This document shows, in pieces, positions 1-7,662 of a stretch of DNA of 64,000 bases; positions within the stretch are counted from its first letter, which is position 1, and each line of letters starts with the position of its first letter. The stretch covers positions 38,056 through 102,055 of the forward strand of contig NZ_RJLN01000008.1 in the NCBI RefSeq assembly GCF_003725545.1. The letters are read 5' to 3'. Origin of the DNA: Micromonospora solifontis. GTDB lineage: Bacteria > Actinomycetota > Actinomycetes > Mycobacteriales > Micromonosporaceae. The position numbers and the translations under genes were made by a program. The notes under the pieces were generated by a model, which saw nothing but the letters and a program-made list of their open reading frames with translations, did no database searches and was not told the origin of the DNA.

Positions 1-3
1 TGA

Positions 4-249
4 CGGGTTCGGCCACGGGATCCATCATCGTCCCTCCGCGCCATCTCGTGGGGCCCCGTGCGGGTCGGGGATACCGGGTCGCGGGAGGGCTATGCCGCGA
101 TGCAGTTCAACGCGGTGGTGGAGAGCAACACCGCGGCCGTCGAGCTGTACCGGCGGCTGGGCTTCACGGTGATCGGCACCGTGCCGGAGGCGTTCGCGCA
201 TCCCACCCAGAGCCGGCTCGGGCTGCACGTCATGCACCGCTTCCTCTGA
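4..249 (+). pseudogene. GNAT acetyltransferase, C-terminal fragment
   Basis: Only the C-terminal third of a GNAT N-acetyltransferase is readable. It contains AMQFNAVVESNTAAVELY, then RRLGFTVIGTVPEAFAHP, and ends GLHVMHRF, which is the usual end of the fold (beta 5 to beta 7). The frame is closed by a TGA at positions 1-3. The roughly 18 codons after that stop, before GYAAM, do not look like the acetyl-CoA-binding motif A (R/Q-x-x-G-x-G/A). A GTG at 58 could start a 63-residue peptide, but this would lack the cofactor site. The fragment therefore looks like a decayed gene, or one broken by an indel near position 50. Confidence 0.5.
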
Positions 250-384
250 GGATGCTGTCGGGTCGGCGACCGTCGTGCCGGTGGCGCAACCGGATGCCGG
301 GCTCAGGCGTGTGGGGCGACAGGGCACGTCGGTCCCGGGCACTCGGCCCCGGCCCGGGCCCGCAACGGGAAACGGAGATCCGTC

Positions 385-900
385 ATGGCTGTCCTGTCTG
401 TCCGGCCGCGCACCGGCGGCGCGTACCTACTGCTCGTGGGTGTGCTGGCGTTGCCCGGCTGCGGAACGCGGGCGACACCGCCGCGCCGGAGATCACGGTG
501 ACCACGCCGGCGGCGGGGTCCGGCCACCGGGGGGGTGCGGATCATCCTGCAGAACCGCGGTGACCAGGCGTGCTGGCTGCAGGGCTACCCGGGCGTGGAC
601 GGCCTCGACCGGGCCGGGCGGACCCTGGCCCACGCGAAGCGGACCCCGCACGGCTACCTCGGCGGGATCCGGGGGGACGAGCCCGCCCGGGTGCTGCTCG
701 CCCCGGGTGAGCTCGCCTCCGCCCTGGTCGAGGCGCTGGCCTTCCGCGCCGGCGACGGCGGGGCGTGCGAACCGTACGCGTCGTTGCTGGTCACGGCGCC
801 GGACGAGACCCGGTCGGTGCGACTGCGGTGGTCCACCGACGGTTGTTCGGCGCTCGAGGTGCACCCGGTGGTGGCCGGCACCACCGGCCGGTCCGGCTGA
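385..900 (+). pseudogene. DUF4232-type lipoprotein, frame-disrupted
   Basis: An ATG at 385 behind GGAGA opens a lipoprotein signal: basic N-terminus, hydrophobic LLLVGVLAL, lipobox LPGC. The frame stops at TGA 499-501. The overlapping reading APEITVTTPAAGSGHRG continues in a second frame. The mature domain VRIILQNRGDQACWLQGYPG... to 900 returns to the first frame across a run of seven Gs (531-537). The mature part has the two-cysteine beta-sandwich look of DUF4232 (cysteines in QACWL, GACEPY and DGCSAL). Two compensating indels are needed for one intact lipoprotein of about 170 residues. They could be assembly errors or real decay. Family assignment is from pattern memory. Confidence 0.55.
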
Positions 901-946
901 GGGTCCGCGTCCCCACCCGCCGGGTCGGCTGCGCGAGGATCGGTGC

Positions 947-1342
947 ATGAGAGACGAACCTGTCGAGCTAGCCGCCGCCCTGGCGCGCTTCGACCAGCTG
1001 TGGAGTCCGCGCATCGTCACCACCGTCAACGACTACGACGTCCGGATCGCCAAGGTGGCCGGGGAGCACGTCTGGCACGCCCACGACCACACCGACGAGT
1101 TCTTCCTGGTGCTCGACGGCGAGCTGCGGATCGCCCTGCGCGATGGCGTGGGCGGCGTCGAGCGGGAGGTGGTGCTGCCGCGCGGCGCGGTGTACGTGGT
1201 GCCGCGCGGGGTGGAGCATCGGCCGTCCGCCCCGGACGGCGCGTCGATCCTGATGTTCGAGCCGTCGGGTACGTCGAGCGTCGGTGACCGGCACGACGAG
1301 GTGCCCGGTCACGTGGACGCCACCACCGGGCACCGGCTCTGA
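947..1342 (+). CDS. Cupin-domain protein
   Basis: A 131-residue single-domain cupin. The first cupin motif is VWHAHDHTDEFFLVLDGELRI (H-x-H-x-x-x-x-E followed by G), with likely metal ligands His, His and Glu. The second motif is VYVVPRGVEHRPSAP (P-x-G-x-x-H). The start is the ATG at 947, preceded by GCGAGGAT at a suitable distance. Proteins of this size are often small-molecule isomerases, dioxygenase-like enzymes or sugar-binding sensors, and nothing here fixes a substrate. The gene stands alone between the DUF4232 remnant and the convergent MFS gene; only 10 nt separate the two stop codons. Confidence 0.75.
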   Translation: MRDEPVELAAALARFDQLWSPRIVTTVNDYDVRIAKVAGEHVWHAHDHTDEFFLVLDGELRIALRDGVGGVEREVVLPRGAVYVVPRGVEHRPSAPDGASILMFEPSGTSSVGDRHDEVPGHVDATTGHRL

Positions 1343-1352
1343 CGACGTCGGC

Positions 1353-2588
1353 TCAGCGTCCCGCCGGCACCTGTTCCACGGGGCCGGTCGGGACGCTCGC
1401 CGGCCAGCCCAGCCGGCGTACGCCGGGCACGGCGGCGGTGCCGGCGCAGGCGAGCAGGACCAGCACCCCGGCCGTCGCCAGGGGCGCCGGCGGCCCCCAG
1501 GCGTGCGCGGCCAGCGGCGCGAGGGCGTATCCGAGCGGCATGGCGCCCAGCGACATCAGCCAGTCGTACGAGGTGACCCGGGCCAGCACCTCGGGCGGGA
1601 ACTGGCCCTGCACCACGGTCTCCCAGACCGGGTTGAGGAAGCCCAGCGCGGTCAGCGCGAGGCAGTAGGCGGTCACGGTCACCGGGGCGGGCGCCGCGAC
1701 GGCGAGCAGCAGCAGCGGCGCCGCGTACGTGGCGAGCGCGAGGTTGCCCAGCAGCACCGGCCGGGCCGGGCGGACCCGGCCGGCGAGCAGCGACCCGGCC
1801 AGCAGGCCGACCGCGCCGACCTGCTGGAGCAGCACCCAGACGCCCTCCCCGCCGAGGCGGTCGACGGCGACCACCGGGCCGACGGTGAGCAGCACCGCGG
1901 CGGCGCCGTTCCACGCGGCGTGGGCGAGCAGGCTGTACCAGTACCAGTCGCGGGAGCGGACCTCCCGCCAGCCGAGGATCAGGTCGGCGCGGAGCGAGTG
2001 GTGCGGGACGGGCACGTGGCGGACGCGGATGACCGACAGCAGCGCGGCGCTGACCGCGAACGACGCGGCGTCCAGCAGGAACGCCCAGCCCGGGCCCGCG
2101 GTCCAGATGAGCAGGCCGGCCAGCGCGGGGCCGGCGAGTTGGCTGGCGTTGCGCGTGACGCCCATCAGCGCGTTGGCCCGCTGCCGGCCGTCGGCGTCGA
2201 CCGTGCCGGCGACCAGTGGCGCGGCGGTGGGATTGGCGAACGCGGAGGCCGTGCCGCCGACGGCGGAGGCCACCGCGAGGTGGGTCAGGGACGGGTTCGC
2301 GCCGAGCAGTTCGGCGCCCACCACGAGTTGGGCGGCGCAGCGCACCAGGTCGGTGGCGAGCGCGACGCGCCGCGCGTCGAACCGGTCGGCGACCACGCCG
2401 CCGAGGGGGAGCAGCAGCAGCCGGGGCACCATCGCGCAGCCGAGCACGACGGCGAGGGCCGCGGTGGATCCGGTGGCGCGCAGCACGGCCAGGGCGAGCG
2501 CGGTGGGCACCACGGCGTCGCCGAGGGCGGAGACGGTACGGCCGAGGAAGAGCAGACGGAACGCCCGGAGGCGGAGCGGGTGCGTCAC
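1353..2588 (-). CDS. MFS transporter (DHA3-like efflux type)
   Basis: A 411-residue inner-membrane protein with about twelve hydrophobic segments. Its loop 2-3 signature is GGVVADRFDARRVAL, the classical MFS G-x-x-x-D-R-x-x-R-R motif. It resembles the macrolide-efflux (DHA3) branch, so drug or metabolite export is the likely role; the substrate is unknown. The GTG at 2588 (VTHPLRLRAFRLLF) gives the family's usual N-terminus. In-frame ATG 2609 and TTG 2624 would add a repeated SKYS-SKYS peptide encoded inside the operator region. It diverges from a MarR-family gene across a short AT-rich promoter, so MarR control is likely. Confidence 0.8.
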   Translation of the reverse strand: MTHPLRLRAFRLLFLGRTVSALGDAVVPTALALAVLRATGSTAALAVVLGCAMVPRLLLLPLGGVVADRFDARRVALATDLVRCAAQLVVGAELLGANPSLTHLAVASAVGGTASAFANPTAAPLVAGTVDADGRQRANALMGVTRNASQLAGPALAGLLIWTAGPGWAFLLDAASFAVSAALLSVIRVRHVPVPHHSLRADLILGWREVRSRDWYWYSLLAHAAWNGAAAVLLTVGPVVAVDRLGGEGVWVLLQQVGAVGLLAGSLLAGRVRPARPVLLGNLALATYAAPLLLLAVAAPAPVTVTAYCLALTALGFLNPVWETVVQGQFPPEVLARVTSYDWLMSLGAMPLGYALAPLAAHAWGPPAPLATAGVLVLLACAGTAAVPGVRRLGWPASVPTGPVEQVPAGR

Positions 2589-2601
2589 GCCGGCAGAATA
2601 C

Positions 2602-2613
2602 TTCGACATCGAA
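2602..2613. promoter_or_regulatory. Palindromic operator between MFS and MarR genes
   Basis: TTCGA-CA-TCGAA is a perfect inverted repeat in the only AT-rich stretch between the divergent MFS and MarR genes. Beside it, CGAATATT occurs twice (2610-2617 and 2625-2632) as a direct repeat that overlaps probable -10 sequences. MarR proteins usually autoregulate and repress a divergent pump from such sites, so this is the probable operator. Binding is inferred. Confidence 0.5.
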
Positions 2614-2656
2614 TATTTAGACAACGAATATTATGCCGGCATCGTACGGTGGTCGG

Positions 2657-3184
2657 GTGACCGAGCGTGATCCCGTTGACGAGCACGTCGCGCGCTGGCT
2701 GCCCGTCCTGCCCGACCTGGACCCGGATGTCGAGGGCGCGGTGGTGCGGATGTCCCTGCTCACCCGGCACCTGCGCGCGGTGAAGGACCGGGCCCTGGCC
2801 GAGCTGGACCTGCAGGAGAAGGAGTACGGCACCCTGCACGCCCTGGCCGGTCGGGGCGGCCGGGCGGCCCCCTCGGACATCGCCGCCGACCTGCGGATGG
2901 CGCCCGCCTCGATCACCGCCCGGGTGGACGCGCTGGTCCGCCGGGGTTTCGTGCGGCGGATCCCGTCCACCGTCGACCGGCGACGGATCGACGTCGAGCT
3001 CACCGACACCGGCCGGGCCTACTGGCGGCGCGCCATCGGGGTGGTCGGCGACGAGGAGCACCGGGTGCTGGGCGCGCTGACCCCGGACGAGCGGCGGCTC
3101 CTGTCCGACCTGCTCCGTCGGATCACCCTGGTCGCGGAGCGGTCACCCGCCGCGCCGTCCCGGAATGTCGGTGGGCCGCTCTAG
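2657..3184 (+). CDS. MarR-family transcriptional regulator
   Basis: A 175-residue winged-helix regulator. The MarR core is visible: SDIAADLRMAPASITARVDALVRRGFV (recognition helix) then RRIPSTVDRRRIDVELTDTGRAYW (the wing, with D-R-R in the usual place). Flanking helices form the dimer interface. GTG 2657 (VTERDPVDEHV) is preferred. An ATG at 2633 in the same frame would lie inside the presumed operator and would need leaderless translation. It probably controls itself and the divergent MFS pump in response to a pump substrate; the ligand is unknown. Confidence 0.8.
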   Translation: MTERDPVDEHVARWLPVLPDLDPDVEGAVVRMSLLTRHLRAVKDRALAELDLQEKEYGTLHALAGRGGRAAPSDIAADLRMAPASITARVDALVRRGFVRRIPSTVDRRRIDVELTDTGRAYWRRAIGVVGDEEHRVLGALTPDERRLLSDLLRRITLVAERSPAAPSRNVGGPL

Positions 3185-3224
3185 GCTGGCCGTGGGACCG
3201 GCCGAGGCACCCTCAGGAGGCACC

Positions 3225-3794
3225 ATGACCACGCTCCTCGATCGACCGCACACCGCCCTGCTCGTCATCGACGTGCAGAACGGCGTGGTGAACCACGCCC
3301 ACGACCGGGACCGGGTGGTCGCCAACATCGCCACCCTGGTCGACCGGGCCCGCGCCGCCGGCGCCGCCGTGATCTGGGTCGCCGACCACAGCGGCGAGCT
3401 GGTCCGCGACAGCGAGCCCTGGCGCATCGTGCCGGAGCTGGCCCGGCGCGACGACGAGCCGCTGGTGCACAAGGCGTACCCGGACGCCTTCGAGGAGACC
3501 GACCTGGCCGCGGTGCTCGCCGAACGCGGCATCGGCCGGTTGGTGGTCGCCGGCGCGCAGACCGACCAGTGCATCCGCTCGACCCTGCACGGCGCGTTCG
3601 CCCGGGGCTACGACGCCACCCTGGTCGCCGACGCGCACACCACCGAGGACCTGACCGCGTACGGCGCGCCCCCGCCCGAGCAGGTCATCGCCCACACCAA
3701 CCTCTACTGGCGTGACCACACGGCTCCGGGCCGGACGGCCGGCGCGGTCGACACCGCCGACGTCGAATTCGCCGCCACGCCCGCCGGCGTCTGA
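3225..3794 (+). CDS. Isochorismatase-family cysteine hydrolase
   Basis: A 189-residue cytosolic hydrolase of the isochorismatase/nicotinamidase fold. The triad can be placed: Asp in LLVIDVQNGVV, Lys in LVHKAYPDAF and nucleophile Cys in GAQTDQCIRSTLHGAF. The cis-peptide segment VAGAQTD precedes the cysteine. Start ATG 3225 has a strong AGGAGG six bases upstream. The substrate cannot be read from the sequence (isochorismate, nicotinamide, N-carbamoyl compounds and others fit the fold). It follows the MarR gene by 40 nt and may share its transcript. Confidence 0.8.
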   Translation: MTTLLDRPHTALLVIDVQNGVVNHAHDRDRVVANIATLVDRARAAGAAVIWVADHSGELVRDSEPWRIVPELARRDDEPLVHKAYPDAFEETDLAAVLAERGIGRLVVAGAQTDQCIRSTLHGAFARGYDATLVADAHTTEDLTAYGAPPPEQVIAHTNLYWRDHTAPGRTAGAVDTADVEFAATPAGV

Positions 3795-3914
3795 GCCGCG
3801 CCGGCTCCGCACCCCGTCGGAAAACGCCTGGCCGCCCGGCGGGCGGGCTGGCAGGCTGCCGGTCATGAGTTCCAGGCCCTGGCGGGTGCACTCGCCGACG
3901 ACCGACGCCGTGCC

Positions 3915-4385
3915 GTGTTCGCCGCGATCGTCCTAGGCGCCGGGGACGTCGCAGCCGTCGCGGCCCGGACCGGGCTGTCCGCCCGGGACGTGGTCACCTC
4001 CGTCCGCCGCCTCGTCGACGCCGAGATCGTGGCCGACCACGGGACCACCCTGCGGGTCGACGGGGAGCGGCTACGGGAGTTCGCCCGCACCGCCGAACCG
4101 GCGGCCCCTTCTCCCGCGGCGGACCCCCGGGAGAAGGTGCTGCGCACCTTCCTGCGCGACGGCCGGCTGACCCGCCTGCCCGCCCAGCGCGGTCGGCGAC
4201 GGGTGCTGCTCGAACACATCACCGAGCGGTCCTTCGAGGCCGGCGTGCGCTACCCGGAGCGGGCCGTCGACGAGGCGCTGCGGGCGTGGTGCGCCGGCGG
4301 CGAAGCCGACCATGTCACGCTGCGCCGCTACCTGGTGGACGACCTGCTGCTGACCCGCGAGCACAACGTCTACTGGCGACCCTGA
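3915..4385 (+). CDS. DUF2087-domain protein, 5' end uncertain
   Basis: The reading frame encodes a small winged-helix-like half (VAARTGLSARDVVTSVRRLVDAEIV) followed by a DUF2087 domain: VLRTFLRDGRLTRLPAQRGRR, LLEHI, FEAGVRYPERAVDEAL, DHVTLRRYLVDD. DUF2087 proteins are uncharacterised, often fused to ArsR-type HTH regions. GTG 3915 starts in mid-helix. The same frame upstream reads EFQALAGALADDRRRAVFAAIVLG, which is what homologues have, but there is no start codon in it. An ATG at 3865 lies one frame off. A single-base indel near 3867 would join them, so the real gene probably begins at 3865. Confidence 0.65.
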   Translation: MFAAIVLGAGDVAAVAARTGLSARDVVTSVRRLVDAEIVADHGTTLRVDGERLREFARTAEPAAPSPAADPREKVLRTFLRDGRLTRLPAQRGRRRVLLEHITERSFEAGVRYPERAVDEALRAWCAGGEADHVTLRRYLVDDLLLTREHNVYWRP

Positions 4386-4423
4386 GCAGGAAGAGCCGTT
4401 GACCGTCCGGTGAGGATCGGACG

Positions 4424-4933
4424 GTGACCACCTGGACGACGACGCCCACCCGGCCCGACACCGCCGACGCGGCCCTGCTGCTGCGCGAATACCTGGCCGA
4501 GATGGTCCGCCGCTGGCACCGCCGGCCGGAACGCCCCGACGAGGTGGACGCCGCGCTCGCCGAGTCGCCCAGCGACAACCTGGCGCCGCCCACCGGGCTG
4601 CTCCTGCTGGCTCACCGCGGCGGCCGGCTCGCCGGCTGTGCCGGGCTGCGGTGGCGGCCCGGCTGGGCGGAACTCACCCGGGTCTACGTCCGTCCCGGGC
4701 ACCGGGGCGCCGGCGGCGGAGCGGCGCTGCTCGGCGCGGTCGAGGCGTACGCCCGCGCGGCCGGGGCGGACCGGATCCGCCTGGACACCCGCACGGACCT
4801 GGTGGAGGCCCGCGCCCTGTACGCCCGGCACGGCTACGCCGAGATCCCCGCCTACAACGACGACCGGTACGCCCAGCACTGGTTCGAGAAGCTCCTGCCG
4901 GCCCGGGTTGACGACGCCGCCCTCACGCGCTAA
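4424..4933 (+). CDS. GNAT-family N-acetyltransferase
   Basis: A 169-residue cytosolic GNAT. Motif A is complete: LTRVYVRPGHRGAGGGAALLGAVEAYAR, with the acetyl-CoA pyrophosphate loop R-G-A-G-G-G. Motif B follows as IRLDTRTDLVEARALYARHGYAEI. The length is normal for a one-domain enzyme. GTG 4424 is taken as start, behind GTGAGGATCGGAC. The acceptor substrate is unknown. It sits 38 nt after the DUF2087 gene on the same strand and directly before the hsp20 operator. Confidence 0.8.
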   Translation: MTTWTTTPTRPDTADAALLLREYLAEMVRRWHRRPERPDEVDAALAESPSDNLAPPTGLLLLAHRGGRLAGCAGLRWRPGWAELTRVYVRPGHRGAGGGAALLGAVEAYARAAGADRIRLDTRTDLVEARALYARHGYAEIPAYNDDRYAQHWFEKLLPARVDDAALTR

Positions 4934-4947
4934 ACAAGAAACCGGAA

Positions 4948-4968
4948 CTTGAGTCACCCCGACTCAAC
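4948..4968. promoter_or_regulatory. HAIR-type HspR operator
   Basis: CTTGAGT, seven bases, then ACTCAAC. The actinobacterial HAIR element bound by the repressor HspR is CTTGAGT-N7-ACTCAAG, so only the last base differs. It lies 38 bp before the hsp20 start codon, where a repressor would block transcription until heat stress titrates HspR through DnaK. Confidence 0.8.
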
Positions 4969-5006
4969 CTCACACCTTCGGCCAGGAGAACCGAGGAGGC
5001 ACGGCC

Positions 5007-5438
5007 ATGTTGATGCGTACCGACCCGTTCCGCGAGATCGACCGGCTCACCGAGCAGTTCTTCGGCACCACCGCCCGGCCGGCGGTCATGCACCTGGACG
5101 CCTACCGCGACGGCGACCACTTCTACGCCGCCTTCGACCTGCCCGGCGTCGACCCGGACAGCATCGACTGCACGGTGGAGCGCAACGTGCTGACCGTCCG
5201 CGCCGAGCGCCGCCGGCCCACCGGGGACAACGTGGAGCTCGTCGCGGCCGAGCGGCCGATGGGCACCTTCACCCGGCAGCTGTTCCTCGGCGACACCCTC
5301 GACACCGACAAGCTGGAGGCCGGCTACGAGCACGGTGTGCTGACCCTGCGCATCCCGATCGCCGAGCGGGCCAAGCCGCGCCGGATCAGCGTCACCGCCA
5401 CCGCCAACGGCAACGGCCGCCGCGAGATCGGCGCCTGA
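5007..5438 (+). CDS. Hsp20 small heat-shock protein
   Basis: A 143-residue alpha-crystallin-domain chaperone. The domain spans about residues 28-130: MHLDAYRDGDHFYAAFDLPGVDPDSIDCTVE... then VLTVRAERR, and the conserved GVLTLRIPIAE near the C-terminus. It would form oligomers that hold unfolded proteins for DnaK. Start ATG 5007 follows GAGGAGGCACGGCC. An HspR-type HAIR site just upstream predicts strong heat induction. A hairpin beyond the stop codon (5482-5506) can end the transcript. Confidence 0.9.
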   Translation: MLMRTDPFREIDRLTEQFFGTTARPAVMHLDAYRDGDHFYAAFDLPGVDPDSIDCTVERNVLTVRAERRRPTGDNVELVAAERPMGTFTRQLFLGDTLDTDKLEAGYEHGVLTLRIPIAERAKPRRISVTATANGNGRREIGA

Positions 5439-5475
5439 TCGGGCACCGGCCGGGAGATCCAGTGCCTGACGGGGA

Positions 5476-6486
5476 TCATCCGGGGGCGTCCGGTTCGGAC
5501 GCCCCCGTCGCCGGTTCCGGGTAGAGCCGGGCCAGGGCCCGCACCGTGCCGCTGATCTGCTCCCGCAGCTCGGCCGGCTCCAGCACCTCGACCTCCGCGC
5601 CGAGTTTGAGCAGTTCGGTGTGCGCGTGCTTCACCGACTCGATCGGCACGGTGGTCTCCAGCCAGCCGTGCTCGTCGGGTTCGCCGGCCGCCGCCCGGGC
5701 GCCCCGGCTCATCTCCGGCGGGAAGACGTACGGCATGAACTCCAGCGCCGCCACGGTCATCCGGACCCGCGCCTGCGCGCGGTAGACGTCCCGCTCGTAC
5801 CGCTGGGTCCACTCCCGCCAGTACCCGGCCAGGTCGAAGTCGGCCGGGCGCGCGTACCGCTCCTCGGTGAGCACGACGTCGAGGACCGCGCCGACGCGGT
5901 AGGTGCGCAGCTGCTCCTCGCAGCGGGCCACCAGATACCAGCGCCCCGCCTTGAGCACCACGCCCAGCGGGGCGACCACCCGGGTCACCTCGCGCGGGGC
6001 CCGCCAGCGCCGGTAGCGCATCTGCACCAGCCGGTCCTCCCACACCGCCCGGGCCAGGGCCGCCAGGTGCGGGGTGGGTTCGGGATGCCGGAACCAGCCG
6101 GGCGCGTCGAGGTGGAACCGCTGCCGCATCCGGCCGCCCCGGTCGGCCAGTTCGTCGGGCAGCGCCGCGAGCACCTTCAGCTCGGCCGCGGCCACCACCG
6201 GGCCGAGCCCCAGTTCCGCGGCCGGGCCGGGCATCCCGGCGAGGAACAGCGCCTCGGCTTCGGGCGCGGTCAGCCCGGTGAGCCGGGTCCGGTAGCCCTC
6301 CAGCAACCGGTAGCCGCCGGCCGGCCCGCGGTCGGCGTACACCGGCACACCGGCGCCGCTCAGCGACTCGACGTCCCGGTAGACGGTCCGGACCGACACC
6401 TCCAGGGCGTCGGCGAGTTCCTGGGCGGTCATCCGCCCTCGCGTCTGCAGGAGCAGCAGCAGGGAGACCAGCCGGCTGGCACGCAC
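5476..6486 (-). CDS. WYL-domain HTH transcriptional regulator
   Basis: A 336-residue regulator. It has an N-terminal HTH (ASRLVSLLLLLQTRGRMTAQELADALEVSVRTVYRDVESLS), then the linker PVYADRGPAGGYRLLEGY. A WYL domain follows (VVLKAGRWYLVARCEEQLRTYRVGAV, here with W-Y-L intact) and a C-terminal WCX-like extension. WYL domains sense nucleic-acid or nucleotide ligands in characterised members. It diverges from the tyrosine recombinase gene at 6629 across 142 bp. The last codons form a strong hairpin (5482-5506) that also ends hsp20 transcription. Confidence 0.85.
   Translation of the reverse strand: MRASRLVSLLLLLQTRGRMTAQELADALEVSVRTVYRDVESLSGAGVPVYADRGPAGGYRLLEGYRTRLTGLTAPEAEALFLAGMPGPAAELGLGPVVAAAELKVLAALPDELADRGGRMRQRFHLDAPGWFRHPEPTPHLAALARAVWEDRLVQMRYRRWRAPREVTRVVAPLGVVLKAGRWYLVARCEEQLRTYRVGAVLDVVLTEERYARPADFDLAGYWREWTQRYERDVYRAQARVRMTVAALEFMPYVFPPEMSRGARAAAGEPDEHGWLETTVPIESVKHAHTELLKLGAEVEVLEPAELREQISGTVRALARLYPEPATGASEPDAPG
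5482..5506. terminator. Hairpin terminator after hsp20
   Basis: GGGGGCGTCCG - GTT - CGGACGCCCCC is a perfect 11-bp stem with a three-base loop, 43 nt past the hsp20 stop codon and overlapping the end of the convergent WYL gene. It has no U-tract, which is common for actinobacterial terminators. Confidence 0.55.
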
Positions 6487-6628
6487 GCCGTGACGGTAAC
6501 CCGCGCGGGTGCGCGCCCGGTCGGCCGGGCGCGCGCCGGCCGTCGCCGCGCCCGGCCGCGGAGACGGTGTGATGCCCGTCGGGCGCGCCTCGTCGCGATT
6601 CCGCCTGAAGGCTGAGAGCCTTTCTCAC

Positions 6629-7621
6629 ATGCTGCGTCCGGAGGTCCTGCCCCGCGCCTCGGCCCACCCCGCGCTGCCCGGCGGGCCGGCCGACTTCACC
6701 GAGGCGTGGCTGCGCAACCGGCGGTTGTCGGAGCACACCCGCGACGCGTACCGGCGGGACGTCGCCGGGTGGCTGAGCTGGTGCGCCGACCGGGGTCTGG
6801 ACCCGCTGCGGGTCAGCTTCCTCGACGTCAACGCCTACGGCCGGGAGCTGGAGTCCACGCTGGGCGTGCGCAGTGGCCGTCCGCTCACCCCGGCCACCGT
6901 CGCCCGCCGGCTGTCCGCCCTGTCCAGCTGGTACGACTTCCTGGTCAAGCTGCGCGCGGTGGAGGCCAATCCGGTGGCCGGCGCCGACCGTCCGCGCGTC
7001 GACCGGGACCACTCCGCCACCGTCGGGCTCACCCCGGAGGAGGTGGACGCGCTGCTGGCGGCGGCCGAGGCGGACACCGGTCCGACGGCGCCACGCAACC
7101 GCGCCACCATCGCCCTGCTGGCGGACCTGGGGCTGCGGGTCGGCGAGCTGATCTCCCTTGACCTGGCCGACCTGGGCGCGGAGCGCGGGCACCGCAGCGT
7201 GCGGTTCGTCGGCAAGGGCGGCAAGGTGCGCCGGCGGGCGCTCACCCCCGGCACCGCCTACGCGGTGGACGCCTACCTGGCCGCGCGGGCCGCCGCGCAG
7301 GCGGTGACCGTGCCCGAGCTGACCGGGCCGCTGCTGGTCACCGCGACCGGCGCCCGGCTGGACCGGCACGCGGTGTTCCGGCTGGTCCGCCGGCTCGCGC
7401 GGGTCGCCGGCATCGCCGCCTGGGCGAAGCTGTCGCCGCACTCGCTGCGGCATGCGTTCGCCACCACGGCCCGCGCCGAGGGGGTGCCGCTGGAGGACGT
7501 GCAGGACGCGATGGGGCACGCCGACCCGCGGACCACCCGCCGCTACGACCGGGACCGGCACAACCTCGACCGCGACCCCGCGTACGTCATCTGGGCCGCC
7601 CGGGCGCGCCGACGCGGATAA
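6629..7621 (+). CDS. Tyrosine recombinase (XerC/D-like), stand-alone
   Basis: A 330-residue integrase. It has an N-terminal SAM-like core-binding domain (FTEAWLRNRRLSEHTRDAYRRDVAGWLSWCADRG) and a catalytic domain with all active residues: Arg in GLRVGELISL, Lys in VGKGGKVRRRAL, H-x-x-R in PHSLRHAFATTA, His in MGHADPRTT, and nucleophile Tyr in RRYDRDRHNL. ATG 6629 is preferred because everything upstream in frame is unlike the family. No excisionase, att repeat or tRNA is adjacent, so it is not obviously part of a prophage or ICE. It diverges from the WYL regulator. Confidence 0.85.
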   Translation: MLRPEVLPRASAHPALPGGPADFTEAWLRNRRLSEHTRDAYRRDVAGWLSWCADRGLDPLRVSFLDVNAYGRELESTLGVRSGRPLTPATVARRLSALSSWYDFLVKLRAVEANPVAGADRPRVDRDHSATVGLTPEEVDALLAAAEADTGPTAPRNRATIALLADLGLRVGELISLDLADLGAERGHRSVRFVGKGGKVRRRALTPGTAYAVDAYLAARAAAQAVTVPELTGPLLVTATGARLDRHAVFRLVRRLARVAGIAAWAKLSPHSLRHAFATTARAEGVPLEDVQDAMGHADPRTTRRYDRDRHNLDRDPAYVIWAARARRRG

Positions 7622-7630
7622 TCCGATTGA

Positions 7631-7650
7631 CGGAGTGAGTACTCACTCCG
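7631..7650. promoter_or_regulatory. Perfect 20-bp palindrome, TetR operator
   Basis: CGGAGTGAGTACTCACTCCG is a perfect palindrome 12 bp before the start codon of the TetR gene and 9 bp after the recombinase stop. Position and symmetry are those of an autoregulatory TetR operator. It probably controls the TetR-VOC pair. Confidence 0.75.
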
Positions 7651-7662
7651 CATGCTGATGGC

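Noticed and set aside
1284..2660. A long plus-strand open frame across the MFS gene
   Set aside because: Its translation is Gly/Gln/Arg/Glu low-complexity text, without a ribosome site; the minus-strand MFS protein is clear.
6629..7621. An integrated element driven by the first tyrosine recombinase
   Set aside because: No att-like direct repeat, tRNA, excisionase, replication or transfer gene is seen on either side; composition does not change.
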